Positions 1 to 8,693 of a stretch of DNA of 39,489 bases are shown one piece after another. Location: NCBI GenBank assembly GCA_015258265.1, contig JABZIP010000011.1, positions 1-39,489 of the forward strand, written 5' to 3'. Below the pieces are notes generated by a model. It worked only from the letters and a program-made list of their open reading frames with translations. It had not been told where the DNA came from and ran no database searches. Numbering within the stretch: the first letter of the stretch is position 1; each line of letters begins with the position of its first letter. The translations under genes were made by a program, and so were the position numbers. The stretch is from Clostridiales bacterium. GTDB taxonomy: Bacteria; Bacillota; Clostridia; Peptostreptococcales; Anaerovoracaceae.

Positions 1-210
1 TTCAATCATATCCTACCGCTTTTTTGTAAATCGAAGGATATGATATAATGCGCCCGAGTTAATCAAAGCATTCAATCACATTTTACCGCTGAGTAAATTA
101 AATATATAATCGAAAATGTGATATAATGTGCACAAGTTAAGCAAGACATTTCATCATATCCTACCTATATTTTGTTAAATCAAAGGATATGATATAATAT
201 AAAAGAGGAG
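1..210 (+). repeat. Three imperfect tandem repeats with covarying dyads and extended -10 boxes
   Basis: Units begin at 1, 71 and about 149. Each has a 10-bp inverted repeat: arms 5-14/35-44, 75-84/113-122 and 153-162/184-193. Units 1 and 3 have arms ATCATATCCT/AGGATATGAT and unit 2 has ATCACATTTT/AAAATGTGAT, so three base changes are compensated on the other side. Every left arm is followed by ACC, and every right arm runs into TGATATAAT, an extended -10 box (TATAAT at 44-49, 122-127, 193-198). Loops are 20, 28 and 21 nt. The array touches the window edge, so more copies may lie upstream. The third -10 box is too close to the Shine-Dalgarno (204-210) of the next gene to be its only promoter. 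Function is unknown; tandem promoters with operators, or RNA hairpins, are both possible. Confidence 0.75.
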
Positions 211-216
211 TAAATT

Positions 217-465
217 ATGAACAAGCAAAGAAATCTTAAAATCGTAAATATAATATTTTTACTTATCCTTACAGTTTTAGCAATCATTGCTTTCGTATCA
301 AAGGATATAAATTCGATAATATTTGGCTTAATCGTAGGATTCTTTTTGCAATTCGAACTCTTCCTAACGAGTAATGAAGATAATTTGAAAATGAACCGTC
401 AGCTATTCATAGCTACATGGGGCTTGACTTTAGCATTGCTTTCAAATTTGTTTAGAGCAATATAG
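217..465 (+). CDS. Small hypothetical membrane protein (82 aa)
   Basis: The gene starts with ATG behind AGAGGAG at a good distance. The 82-residue product is almost all hydrophobic, with likely membrane helices near residues 9-28, 32-52 and 62-80 and a basic N-terminus (MNKQRNLK), which suggests an N-in, three-helix protein. I recognise no family. It stands alone: the tandem repeats lie upstream and a terminator hairpin lies just downstream, so it is probably monocistronic. The repeats may control it. Confidence 0.7.
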   Translation: MNKQRNLKIVNIIFLLILTVLAIIAFVSKDINSIIFGLIVGFFLQFELFLTSNEDNLKMNRQLFIATWGLTLALLSNLFRAI

Positions 466-479
466 TTTGTCCGAAAATA

Positions 480-510
480 AAAAACGACTGTTTTTATAAC
501 AGTCGTTTTT
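480..510. terminator. Bidirectional terminator
   Basis: A 13-bp perfect inverted repeat (480-492 and 498-510, loop TTTAT) has an A run on the left and a T run on the right. It lies between the convergent ends of the small membrane protein gene (+) and the cadA-type gene (-), so it can serve both. Confidence 0.85.
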
Positions 511-547
511 CTATTTCAAATACTGCACTTGTAGTGTTACGGCATTT

Positions 548-2863
548 TTACTTCTTGTAAAGCAGCTTCGCAGAGTTAAGTACGCAGATAATTGCTACGC
601 CCGCATCCGCAAATACCGCTATCCACATCGTTACAAGCCCGAAAACGCTAAGCGTCAAGAATGCGATTTTAACCAAAAGCGCAAATGCTATGTTCTGAAC
701 GGCTACACGATTTGTGACTTTTGCTACATTTATAGAATCGGCAACACTGGAAAGATTGGAATTTAAAAACACCACATCCGCCGCCTCGATTGCGGCATCC
801 GCTCCGCTGCCCATTGCAGCTCCAACATCAGCCCCCGCAAGTACAGGTGCATCGTTGATACCGTCCCCTACGAACATTACACTTCCAACTTCCTTTCGAA
901 GATTCTGCAAAATCTTGAGTTTTTCATCGGGAAGCAACTTTGCAAATACTCTTTTGATACCAACCGCATTCGCAATCGCCTCGGCACTTTCTTTGGTATC
1001 ACCCGTGAGCATAGCAGTTTCCACTCCAAGTCTTGAAAGTTTTTCAATTGCCTCGGCAGAGTCTTCTTTCAAACCGTCTGTTATGAGTATTACTCCCGCA
1101 AACTCGCCGCCCATAGCTACATACGTAACGCTGTATCCGTCTTTGTTTTCACTTTCAAATCCGGTCATATCAACGCCGAATTGCTGCATCAATTTTTCAT
1201 TACCGCAAAGAACCTCGACACCTTTCAATGTCGCTCTGATTCCTTTTCCAGCGATCTCTTCGAGTTCTTCCGGATTTTCAAGTTGTATATTCGATTTTTC
1301 TGCAGCTTCGACTATACTTTGTGCAACAGGGTGGTTTGAGGCTTTTTCGACACTTCCTACCATGTAAAGCATAAAGTTCTCCGCCGTTTCTTTGTTAATC
1401 TCACCGCCGTTTACAGCAGATAAGACTCTCAAAAGTCCTCCGGTGTATTTGATTTCCTTAAGCGCAAATTCTCCTTTTGTAATGGTTCCGGTCTTGTCCA
1501 TTACTACCATTTTGATGTTTCTAAGCGCTTCGAGAACTATTCCTCCTTTGAAGAGAATACCTCGCTTAGTCGCTCCGCCTATACCTGCGAAGAATGCGAG
1601 CGGTACACTAAGCACAAGTGCGCACGGGCAGCTTATTACAAGGAATGTAAGCGCACTGTATATCCACCTGTGCCACTCTCCTGTAAATGCTGACGGTACT
1701 ATCGCGATAAGTAGTGCAAGTGCCACTACAATCGGTGTATACACTCTGGCAAACTTTGTTATAAATTTGTCAAGTTTCGGTTTGCTGCCTGCTGCGTTTT
1801 CCACGCTTTCCATAATTCTGCTTACCATTGAATTTTCAAGCGTCCTTGTTACTTTCATCTTGATAAGCCCACTCGAATTTATGCACCCCGAAAACAGCTC
1901 CGCCCCCTTGGTTGCCTTGATTGGAACGGACTCTCCCGTAACCGCCGATGTATCTATCCTGCTTTCGCCCTCTACTACCACACCGTCCAAAGGGATTCTA
2001 TCACCCGGCTTTACTATTATAATATCTCCTACCTTTGCAAGCTCAGCTTCAATTACTTTTTCAGCTCCGTTTACATCCAGTGTAACATTTTCAGGACGCA
2101 TATCGATAACTTCCATTATCTGATTTCTGCTTCGCTCAACAGCTCTGTGCTCAAAATGCTCGCCTATTCTGTAAAACAGCATTACGCCTACGCCCTCTAC
2201 ATTTTCGCCTATTGCAAAGGCACCGAGAGTTGCGATTGTCATCAAAAATCCCTCGTCGAATACCTGTCCCGATATTACACCTTTGATAGCTTCCTTTACT
2301 ACCCCAAAACCGAGTATTGCATATGCAAGAAGCATTACGGCAAGTTCCATATTGCCGTTGTACCAACTTACATCAACTCCCGAAATAACCTTATCCAAAT
2401 GCGGGATAATAGCACCGATTATGAATATTATCGTACCTATTACAAGCATTGTCGTCTGCAACGCTCCGCCCTCTCCATGTGAGTGTGAATGTCCGTGGTC
2501 ATGCCCGAAATGGTCGTGCGAATGCCCGTGGTCATGTTCGTCATGTTCATGTTCATGGTCGTATCCGCAGCAATCGCCGTTGTCGTGTTCGTGATGTTCG
2601 CACTCGTGCTCAGTTTCTTCGATAATTGCAACCTGACTATTTGTTGTTATATCCTTTACTTCTATTCCATGCTCTATACTGTTTGCGATATTCGATACGG
2701 TTTGTAAAAATTCAGGTGTTTCTTCCTTCAGCTTCACCTTAAGTTTTTTTGTCATAAATATTACATTCGCATCTTTAACCTCCGGTAAAGCAGCTATAGC
2801 TTTTTCAATTTTGGCTGCGCAATTCGCACATCCCAAGTTTTGTAACAAGTAGGTTTTTTGCAT
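548..2863 (-). CDS. cadA: Zn/Cd/Pb-exporting P1B-type ATPase (CadA/ZntA type)
   Basis: Inner-membrane pump that exports soft divalent metals using ATP. Visible parts in order: an N-terminal HMA domain with the metal motif GCANC (residues 11-15); a His/Asp/Glu-rich stretch at about 86-129 with a CC pair; the actuator TGES (309-312); the transport-site SCPC (411-414) in the sixth helix; the phosphorylation motif DKTGT (456-460); the HP dipeptide (511-512); GDGIND (666-671); and a last-helix Asp (752) in FADAG, typical of Zn/Cd rather than Cu pumps. Length (771) is normal for the family with a His-rich insert. The ATG follows AGAGGAG. It is the second gene after an ArsR-type repressor, 14 nt away, so expression is likely metal-induced. 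Confidence 0.95.
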   Translation of the reverse strand: MQKTYLLQNLGCANCAAKIEKAIAALPEVKDANVIFMTKKLKVKLKEETPEFLQTVSNIANSIEHGIEVKDITTNSQVAIIEETEHECEHHEHDNGDCCGYDHEHEHDEHDHGHSHDHFGHDHGHSHSHGEGGALQTTMLVIGTIIFIIGAIIPHLDKVISGVDVSWYNGNMELAVMLLAYAILGFGVVKEAIKGVISGQVFDEGFLMTIATLGAFAIGENVEGVGVMLFYRIGEHFEHRAVERSRNQIMEVIDMRPENVTLDVNGAEKVIEAELAKVGDIIIVKPGDRIPLDGVVVEGESRIDTSAVTGESVPIKATKGAELFSGCINSSGLIKMKVTRTLENSMVSRIMESVENAAGSKPKLDKFITKFARVYTPIVVALALLIAIVPSAFTGEWHRWIYSALTFLVISCPCALVLSVPLAFFAGIGGATKRGILFKGGIVLEALRNIKMVVMDKTGTITKGEFALKEIKYTGGLLRVLSAVNGGEINKETAENFMLYMVGSVEKASNHPVAQSIVEAAEKSNIQLENPEELEEIAGKGIRATLKGVEVLCGNEKLMQQFGVDMTGFESENKDGYSVTYVAMGGEFAGVILITDGLKEDSAEAIEKLSRLGVETAMLTGDTKESAEAIANAVGIKRVFAKLLPDEKLKILQNLRKEVGSVMFVGDGINDAPVLAGADVGAAMGSGADAAIEAADVVFLNSNLSSVADSINVAKVTNRVAVQNIAFALLVKIAFLTLSVFGLVTMWIAVFADAGVAIICVLNSAKLLYKK

Positions 2864-2877
2864 TTTTTCTCCTCTTT

Positions 2878-3249
2878 CTAAGCGCTATGGGTAATATTAA
2901 ACACTTTGTCGATAATATCGTGTACCAAATGCGCTTTTTCACTATCTTCCAGACTATAATACGTTTCCTTGCCGGCTTTTCTAACTTGCAGCAGACCTGC
3001 CGTTTTTAACTTAGACAAATGGTGCGATACTGCAGGTGAAGTCATTTCCATGACCGCTGCAATATTTTGAACGCACTCCCCGGTATGGCACAAAAGCCAC
3101 AAAATCTTAAGTCTTGTAGGATCTGCAAGCTGTGCAAATACAGCCGCACTCATTGCCACTGTGCCGCTTGGCGGCTCATTTTCCAATATTTTGGTCGTAA
3201 ACTCGCTGTGCATATGCGGCAATCTTTCCAATATCTGTTCTCTTTTCAT
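2878..3249 (-). CDS. ArsR/SmtB-family metal-sensing repressor (CadC/CzrA-like)
   Basis: Winged-helix repressor of about 123 residues, expected to leave DNA when it binds metal. The core ADPTRLKILWLL, then the recognition helix SPAVSHHLSKLKTAGLL and the wing VRKAGKETYYSL, are classic ArsR. A Cys in HTGECVQN sits near the alpha-3 metal site of CadC-type members, and the last helix has D-x4-H-x2-H (DSEKAHLVH), like the alpha-5 Zn site of SmtB/CzrA. I chose the ATG at 3249, which has AAAGGA upstream; the longer reading frame would begin inside the operator palindrome at 3264-3303. It is directly upstream of the P1B ATPase gene and almost certainly controls it. Confidence 0.92.
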   Translation of the reverse strand: MKREQILERLPHMHSEFTTKILENEPPSGTVAMSAAVFAQLADPTRLKILWLLCHTGECVQNIAAVMEMTSPAVSHHLSKLKTAGLLQVRKAGKETYYSLEDSEKAHLVHDIIDKVFNITHSA

Positions 3250-3263
3250 TCCATATTCCTTTA

Positions 3264-3303
3264 TTATATAAACGATTAAACATTTATTTAACTGTTTATA
3301 TAA
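3264..3303. promoter_or_regulatory. Putative ArsR/SmtB operator (40-bp hyphenated palindrome)
   Basis: The outer arms TTATATAAAC (3264-3273) and GTTTATATAA (3294-3303) are perfect inverted repeats, and the inner positions 3276-3280 pair with 3287-3291. The site lies 15 bases before the repressor start codon at 3249, where a self-regulated promoter is expected. That it binds this repressor is inferred from position and symmetry. Confidence 0.7.
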
Positions 3304-3354
3304 TACCACTCTTTTTTTAATTTGTAAACACCTTTTTTATATTTTTTTAACAAA

Positions 3355-3396
3355 ATACCCCTTTGAATTTCGCACACACGAACTTCAAAGGGGTAT
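3355..3396 (-). terminator. Terminator of the chemoreceptor gene
   Basis: A 13-bp inverted repeat, 3355-3367 with 3384-3396, contains ATACCCC/GGGGTAT. On the minus strand it is followed by TTTTGTT. It lies about 40 bp beyond the stop of the MCP gene. Confidence 0.8.
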
Positions 3397-3433
3397 CGTA
3401 ATTGAATTTAAAGATATTTTAATTTAGCTGGCG

Positions 3434-5551
3434 TTATTCCATCAGCTTGATTTGTGCTATCAGCTCAGCTACTACATTTGCCTGTCCCGCAAATTCTTCA
3501 CTTGTTGCAGCACTTTCTTCGCTTGTTGCGGAGTTTGTCTGAACAACTGCGGAGATTTGATCTGCTCCTATATTTATCTGAACGATCGAATCGGATTGTT
3601 CTTCCGTAGAAGCCGATATTTCGTTTATCTTAGCCGCAACGACCTTGATGTTTTCTACTACACCCTTAAGTGCACTTTCTGTTTCCTGCGCTATTTGTGT
3701 TCCGCCGTCGATTGCGTTTATCGCACCTTCAATCAATACAGTTGTCGTCTTTGCAGCCTCTGCGGATCTGCCTGCAAGATTTCTTACTTCGTCGGCAACT
3801 ACCGCAAATCCTTTTCCTGCCGCACCTGCTCTTGCCGCTTCTACCGCCGCATTGAGTGCAAGTATATTAGTCTGGAATGCTATATCGTCTATCGCCTTTA
3901 TGATTTTCTTGATTTCATTCGAAGCACCTGTTATCTCATCCATTGATTTCATCAGGTTGCCCATATACTCATTACTTGCAAGTATATTTTCTTCAATATC
4001 CAGCGTCATCGCATTTGCTTCACTTGCACTGCCTGCGCTTTCCTTAATCTTTTCGGAAACATTGGCTATTGTTGCCGAAAGCTCTTCGATAGATGCCGCC
4101 TGCTGTGTTGCCCCGTGCGACAGCTCCTGTGCACCGTTTGCAACCTGCTCAGCTCCTGCATTTATCTGTACGACCGATGATTTTATTTGTGCGAATGCTT
4201 CGTTAAGCGTCTTCACAACTATCTTGTAAGAACTTTCGATGTCTGCAAACTCACCCGGAAATTCTTTTTCAGGTAATTTCGTCAAGTCCTTATTTGCAAG
4301 AGCATCCATCCATTCGCCGATTTCTCTAATCAGTCCTTTCATCAACTCGAGGCCCGCACCTATATCGCTGCAAGCTCTACCTATTTCGTCATTTGCCCTG
4401 TACTGTATTTCATATTCCAAATTTCCCTCAATCAGAGCATGCGCCGCATGGCTTATTTCTTCGAGCGGTTTAAGTTTAACTACAAGTTGTCTTGATACAA
4501 CTACTGCAAGTACCGCAAGTGCTATGATTCCAATAAAAATAAACAGGAATGTGAGCTTTGTTACATCTTTGAGCGCATCTTTTTCAGCTATTGCGGTGTA
4601 CGCCCACCATGTAACATCTCCAATTTCAATCGGATTGAAGAATTCCCTATATTTTACACCCTCTTTTGATGTTGCTCTTAGCTGGAACGGTTCGCCTTTC
4701 GCCATATTTTCCTGCAATTTTTCGTAGTCGCCCTTGCGCGGAAAACTGTCTGCGACATCTGTCATTACAAGGCTCTCGTCCTTACTGTAGAACAAATATT
4801 GATTGGTATCGTTAAATAGCGCGTGGAACATAGTCTTATATTTTTCGTCTTCCTTCGCTATTTTTTTGAAATTATCGATATTTATATCAACCGTAGTAAC
4901 ACCCACAGTTTTGCCGTCGTGTAATAGCGGGCTGGAAACCGTCACAATATACCGTCCGTCGTACTCATAAGGCTTGGTAACTATCATTTTTTGCGACGTT
5001 GCGGCATCCTTGTACCAAGCGTCGTTTAAATACTCAGCCGTGTATTGAAAATCCTTAAAAGTCGCATTTTCACTTTTGCCTCTATCTAAATATATTGCAT
5101 ATTTCGGTATAGCGGCATCTAAGCCGTAGTCTTCATAAAAAACACCCATACCTTGAACTATGCCGTTATTTTTTATAGCCGACATTATCTGGTTTGTGTA
5201 ATATGTTTCAGCCTCCAAAGCCTCTTTGGAGAACTGAATATCGAACACTTCACTTTGGAATCTCTCACCGCTATCTGTATTACCTGCGTAATTTCTCTCG
5301 TGATAATCCACTAATGATTTGGTAACTCTGGATGCTGTTACAAGCATTCTTTGAATTTGTCCGGAATCTCCCTCCGCAATGGCACTGAGTTCGTCGACTA
5401 TACCGCTCATTACCATCAGCCTGCTGCTTATGATAGCCGTCGTTATTAGGGCAATCAAAATTAGACCTGAAATAACCGATACAATAAACGCCATCTGTGT
5501 AGACAGCTTGTCGCTCCGACTTAAACTGAGCACTTTTTTCTTTAAATTCAT
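3434..5551 (-). CDS. Methyl-accepting chemotaxis protein with dCache sensor domain
   Basis: Membrane chemoreceptor of 705 residues. Helix 1 is at about 20-43 and helix 2 at about 332-353; between them lies an extracellular double-Cache sensor. HAMP follows at about 350-405 and then the cytoplasmic coiled-coil signalling domain, with the conserved hairpin tip in AFQTNILALNAAVEAARAG. In the membrane-distal Cache pocket I see W179-Y180 and D222 (TTVDI), which match ligand positions of amino-acid/amine dCache sensors; the position two before the Trp is Asp, not the Arg that holds a carboxylate. The ATG follows AGGAGGG. It starts 31 nt after the isoaspartyl dipeptidase gene and is probably co-transcribed with it and the YfcC transporter gene. 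The ligand is unknown. Confidence 0.93.
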   Translation of the reverse strand: MNLKKKVLSLSRSDKLSTQMAFIVSVISGLILIALITTAIISSRLMVMSGIVDELSAIAEGDSGQIQRMLVTASRVTKSLVDYHERNYAGNTDSGERFQSEVFDIQFSKEALEAETYYTNQIMSAIKNNGIVQGMGVFYEDYGLDAAIPKYAIYLDRGKSENATFKDFQYTAEYLNDAWYKDAATSQKMIVTKPYEYDGRYIVTVSSPLLHDGKTVGVTTVDINIDNFKKIAKEDEKYKTMFHALFNDTNQYLFYSKDESLVMTDVADSFPRKGDYEKLQENMAKGEPFQLRATSKEGVKYREFFNPIEIGDVTWWAYTAIAEKDALKDVTKLTFLFIFIGIIALAVLAVVVSRQLVVKLKPLEEISHAAHALIEGNLEYEIQYRANDEIGRACSDIGAGLELMKGLIREIGEWMDALANKDLTKLPEKEFPGEFADIESSYKIVVKTLNEAFAQIKSSVVQINAGAEQVANGAQELSHGATQQAASIEELSATIANVSEKIKESAGSASEANAMTLDIEENILASNEYMGNLMKSMDEITGASNEIKKIIKAIDDIAFQTNILALNAAVEAARAGAAGKGFAVVADEVRNLAGRSAEAAKTTTVLIEGAINAIDGGTQIAQETESALKGVVENIKVVAAKINEISASTEEQSDSIVQINIGADQISAVVQTNSATSEESAATSEEFAGQANVVAELIAQIKLME

Positions 5552-5582
5552 AATACCCTCCTATACGCAATTATTTTGGAAT

Positions 5583-6752
5583 TTATTGTTCAAACATGCC
5601 TTTTTTTAAATTTATACCGTCTTTTCTCAAAATCTGTCCTTTGGCAATCACTGTATCTATCTCCATATTTGAGGAATTTACTAATACAGCGTCGCCGTCG
5701 GCACCTTCCATTAAAAATCCTTTTCCTGTGAGTGCGTAAATGGTCGCAGGATTCGAAGTTACAAGGCTTATAGCAGTTTCCGTCGGAATATTGTTTTCTA
5801 TGCACTTTCGTACAGTTTCATAAACAGAAGTTACCCTGCCAAGCTCTACTCCTCGGAAATTTCCTTTCTCATCAAACAAAGGAAGGGAACCCTGTCCGTC
5901 GGAAGATAGTGTAACCTTTGAAACATCAAGTCCTCTATCCATTACTTCCTTGACTGCATCCCAGCAGGCTATTTCGCCCTCTTCCAGAAACTGAGGTGTG
6001 GTACTCGTAGTAAAATCAACGCTTCCGCCCATTTTTAAATATTCGATTCCGTCATCAAATACCATGCGGCTCCTGTTCATGTGCGTAGGATGAAAATGCT
6101 TAAGATACGCTTTACATTTTGTAACTATCTTTTTGATTTTGTCAAGCACCTCAGGTTCATCACCTATATGTACGTTCACGATTCCGCGCTTTCCGGAAAT
6201 CATACCCGCCACTCTGGCTTGAGATACTATTTTTTCAAGTTCCTCTACTGTAGGACAAGATGACCTGTGATCCGAAACCGCAATCTCACCAACCCCGATT
6301 ATCTTATCTATAAACATTATATCGGATGAAATCTCGCCCGTTAAAGTTCTGACAGGTATCTGGTAAGAGCCCGTGTTTACATATGTGCTGATTCCCTCCG
6401 ATTCAAGTCCCGATGCCTTTGCAAGCAGGTTTTCCATGCTTCTGCCGTAACCGTCCGTTCCCAGCGTACCGATAATCGTCGTAATTCCGCCGTCTATGGC
6501 ATCCTTTAGGGTTATTTCGGGAGTTCTCGACACAAAGCCGCCTTCCCCGCCTCCGCCTGTAATATGAACATGACAATCTATGAATCCCGGAAACAGGTAT
6601 TTTCCCTCCCCGTCTATGACTTCACATTCCATACTGTCTGTAATATCAATAGCATCCGAAATCTGGCAGATTTGTCCTCCTGCAATCAAAACATCCTTTT
6701 TCCCTAAATGTTTTGGAGCATACACATCCGCATTCTTTACTAATATCACCAT
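5583..6752 (-). CDS. iadA: Isoaspartyl (beta-aspartyl) dipeptidase
   Basis: Cytoplasmic metallohydrolase of the amidohydrolase superfamily that cleaves beta-aspartyl dipeptides from damaged proteins or from cyanophycin (beta-Asp-Arg). The metal motif HVH (61-63) follows FPGFIDC. GGGGEGG (67-73) is typical of IadA. Further ligands are His in NVHIGD, His in HFHPTHMNR and Asp in SSDGQGSLP. Length (389) matches the family. At the position where E. coli IadA has the carboxylated bridging Lys (before the SDHRS motif), this protein has Glu156 (GVGEIAVSDHRS), a substitution I believe occurs in some homologues. GGAG lies 5 nt before the ATG. It sits 39 nt after the transporter gene. Confidence 0.93.
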   Translation of the reverse strand: MVILVKNADVYAPKHLGKKDVLIAGGQICQISDAIDITDSMECEVIDGEGKYLFPGFIDCHVHITGGGGEGGFVSRTPEITLKDAIDGGITTIIGTLGTDGYGRSMENLLAKASGLESEGISTYVNTGSYQIPVRTLTGEISSDIMFIDKIIGVGEIAVSDHRSSCPTVEELEKIVSQARVAGMISGKRGIVNVHIGDEPEVLDKIKKIVTKCKAYLKHFHPTHMNRSRMVFDDGIEYLKMGGSVDFTTSTTPQFLEEGEIACWDAVKEVMDRGLDVSKVTLSSDGQGSLPLFDEKGNFRGVELGRVTSVYETVRKCIENNIPTETAISLVTSNPATIYALTGKGFLMEGADGDAVLVNSSNMEIDTVIAKGQILRKDGINLKKGMFEQ

Positions 6753-6791
6753 ATTAACTCCGACTTTCCTACTCTACATCTATATTGTATA

Positions 6792-8321
6792 TTATGCGAA
6801 ATTCATCGCCGATGCGATAAGCATTACGCATATAGACATAGCAAACAAAACTCCGAAGAATTTAATTGCAAATTTTATCCATTTAGTATAGTCAAGACGA
6901 GCTATTGCAAGCATTCCCATAAGTAGACCTGATGTAGGAACGATGATGTTCGAAAGTCCGTCACCAAGCTGATAAGCAAGTATAGCTGTTTGTCTTGTTA
7001 CGCCAAGAAGGTCTGCCAAAGGCGCCATTATAGGCATTGTAAGTGCAGCCTGTCCTGAACCCGAAACAACGAAGAAGTTGAATATAGTTTGGAAGAAGTA
7101 CATAAATACCGCAGCGACCGTAGACGGAAGACCTACAAATGCGTTGCTGATACCGTATAGTATCGTATTTAGAACTGTTCCGTTTGTCGGGTTTGAACCG
7201 CCAAGTACAAGCATGATACCTTGTGCCATACCTACGACCATTGCAGCTCCTACCAAGTCGGATACGCCTTTTTTGAATGCGTCCGACATATCGTCAAGCG
7301 TCATATCGTTAAGTTTAAATACAACTCCGATAATTCCGGCAACCATACCGATTATGAAGAACTGTGTAGCAATTTCAGGGATATAGTAACCTTTCTTCAT
7401 TACGCCCCAAACTACCCAAATCATACCTACAAGTATTGTCAAAAGTACGAGGACATGACCAAATGTAAATTTAACATCTATTTTTGATGTCTTAGCAAGG
7501 TCTTCTCTGAAATAAGCATCCGATTCATAAGCAACGGACTTTGTAGGATCTTTTTTAATCTTTGCAGCGTACACCATTGTAACAGTGCAAGCAACTGCCG
7601 TATAAACAACCCACATAGCTATTCTGAAGCTGGCTCCCGAGAGTACCGGAATCTGTGAAATACCTTGCGCTATCGCAACAGAAAACGGATTCATCCAAGA
7701 AGTTGCAAATCCTACCTGCGTTGCAACATAAGTTATCAAAATTCCAACTACCGCATCGTATCCCATGGCTATGACCAAAGGCACCAGTATCATCGCAAAA
7801 GGAAGTGCTTCTTCACCCATTCCGAACACAGCTCCTCCAAGCGAGAAAAGTATGAACAGTATAGGAATTAAAACTTTTTCCTTGCCGTTCGTCTTTTTGA
7901 TCATATTGAGTATGCCGGCTTCGACTGCTCCGGTTCGCAAGATTACTCCGAACGCTCCGCCTATTACCAAGATAAATGCTACTACACCTACGGCGCTTCC
8001 CCACTTATCTCCTGTTACCAATCCTTCAAAAACATAGTTTAGTATTCCGGCTCTACCGCCGAAGTCTTCAGTAGCAAATACAGGCACACCGCTTTTGACA
8101 GGTTTTCCTGCATCGTCCATAACGTACTCGAAGCTGCCTGGTTTGATTACGGTTCTTGTCTTTTCAGTACCGTTCACACTGTATGTAACATCTTGAGTTT
8201 CGTAAAACCCTTGTGGAATTACGTATGTGAGGACCGCAGCTAAAAGCACTACGAAGAAAATAATCACATACGTATCCGGGACTTTAAATCCCTTCTTTTT
8301 CTGTTCTTTTTCATCTTTCAT
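6792..8321 (-). CDS. YfcC-family transporter (anaerobic C4-dicarboxylate / arginine-ornithine type)
   Basis: Polytopic membrane protein of 509 residues. The first helix begins near KVPDTYVIIFFVV, and a periplasmic insert with many Thr, Lys and Gly follows. Features of the YfcC/DcuC-like family are GMGEEALPFAMILVPL, SWMNPFSVAIAQGI and the C-terminal GDGLSNIIVPTSG. The family includes carriers of dicarboxylates, arginine/ornithine and short peptides; the exact substrate cannot be read from sequence. I chose the second ATG (8321), because AGGAG is 8 nt upstream of it but only 2 nt from the first ATG at 8327. It leads a likely operon with iadA and the chemoreceptor, which suggests uptake of Asp- or Arg-containing compounds. 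Confidence 0.88.
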   Translation of the reverse strand: MKDEKEQKKKGFKVPDTYVIIFFVVLLAAVLTYVIPQGFYETQDVTYSVNGTEKTRTVIKPGSFEYVMDDAGKPVKSGVPVFATEDFGGRAGILNYVFEGLVTGDKWGSAVGVVAFILVIGGAFGVILRTGAVEAGILNMIKKTNGKEKVLIPILFILFSLGGAVFGMGEEALPFAMILVPLVIAMGYDAVVGILITYVATQVGFATSWMNPFSVAIAQGISQIPVLSGASFRIAMWVVYTAVACTVTMVYAAKIKKDPTKSVAYESDAYFREDLAKTSKIDVKFTFGHVLVLLTILVGMIWVVWGVMKKGYYIPEIATQFFIIGMVAGIIGVVFKLNDMTLDDMSDAFKKGVSDLVGAAMVVGMAQGIMLVLGGSNPTNGTVLNTILYGISNAFVGLPSTVAAVFMYFFQTIFNFFVVSGSGQAALTMPIMAPLADLLGVTRQTAILAYQLGDGLSNIIVPTSGLLMGMLAIARLDYTKWIKFAIKFFGVLFAMSICVMLIASAMNFA

Positions 8322-8354
8322 ATCCATTTCTCCTTGTTTAATTTCTTTTATCCG

Positions 8355-8446
8355 ACTGCTAATGGCAAATTAGCAGTTTAAAATATGTATTTTTATCTAT
8401 AAGTTCGTTGCCTTTGCTTACAGACGGACATTCGACATTCATTATA
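8355..8446 (-). promoter_or_regulatory. Promoter and leader hairpin of the yfcC-iadA-mcp operon
   Basis: On the minus strand an extended -10 box TGGTATAAT lies with its TATAAT at 8441-8446; no good -35 box is seen. The leader (about 110 nt) carries a perfect 8-bp inverted repeat (8355-8362 and 8370-8377, loop of 7) about 30 nt before the ribosome binding site. It is not followed by a U run, so it looks like a regulatory or mRNA-stabilising hairpin rather than a terminator. The rest of 8447-8616 is AT-rich and I see nothing else in it. Confidence 0.55.
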
Positions 8447-8616
8447 CCATACTCACCAAAGTTTTAAAACATATTTTTAATATACAATTTCTTATTTTTT
8501 CACATATTCGTCATAAAATCTTCATATTTATATATTTTACACATATCAAATCATTTAAAACAAGTATTTTGTCCCTTTATCACACTAAAAAATAATTTTT
8601 TGTTTTTTAAATCTTA

Positions 8617-8645
8617 TTGACATTATATAATATATTATATATAAT
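8617..8645 (+). promoter_or_regulatory. Consensus housekeeping promoter of the DDAH-like/antiporter operon
   Basis: TTGACA (8617-8622), a 17-bp all-A/T spacer and TATAAT (8640-8645) form a perfect vegetative promoter. The expected start is near 8652, giving a leader of about 40 nt before the ATG at 8694. Confidence 0.85.
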
Positions 8646-8693
8646 ATAGTTAAATTCAAAGCAACAGTTTATCTGTGCAAAAGGAGGTTCAAA

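Noticed and set aside
1..210. CRISPR array or integron attC series
   Set aside because: The units are adjacent copies with no unique spacers between them, the loops differ in length, and there are no cas or integrase genes nearby.
714..2123. Long plus-strand open frames inside the cadA gene
   Set aside because: They are antisense shadows of a well-conserved ATPase; they have no ribosome binding sites and low-complexity Ser/Ala/Pro composition. The same holds for many antisense frames over the MCP, eutB, eutA and HMA_2 ATPase genes.
3250..3309. Longer start for the ArsR-type repressor
   Set aside because: The extra 20 codons overlap the palindromic operator and have no ribosome binding site; the ATG at 3249 has one.
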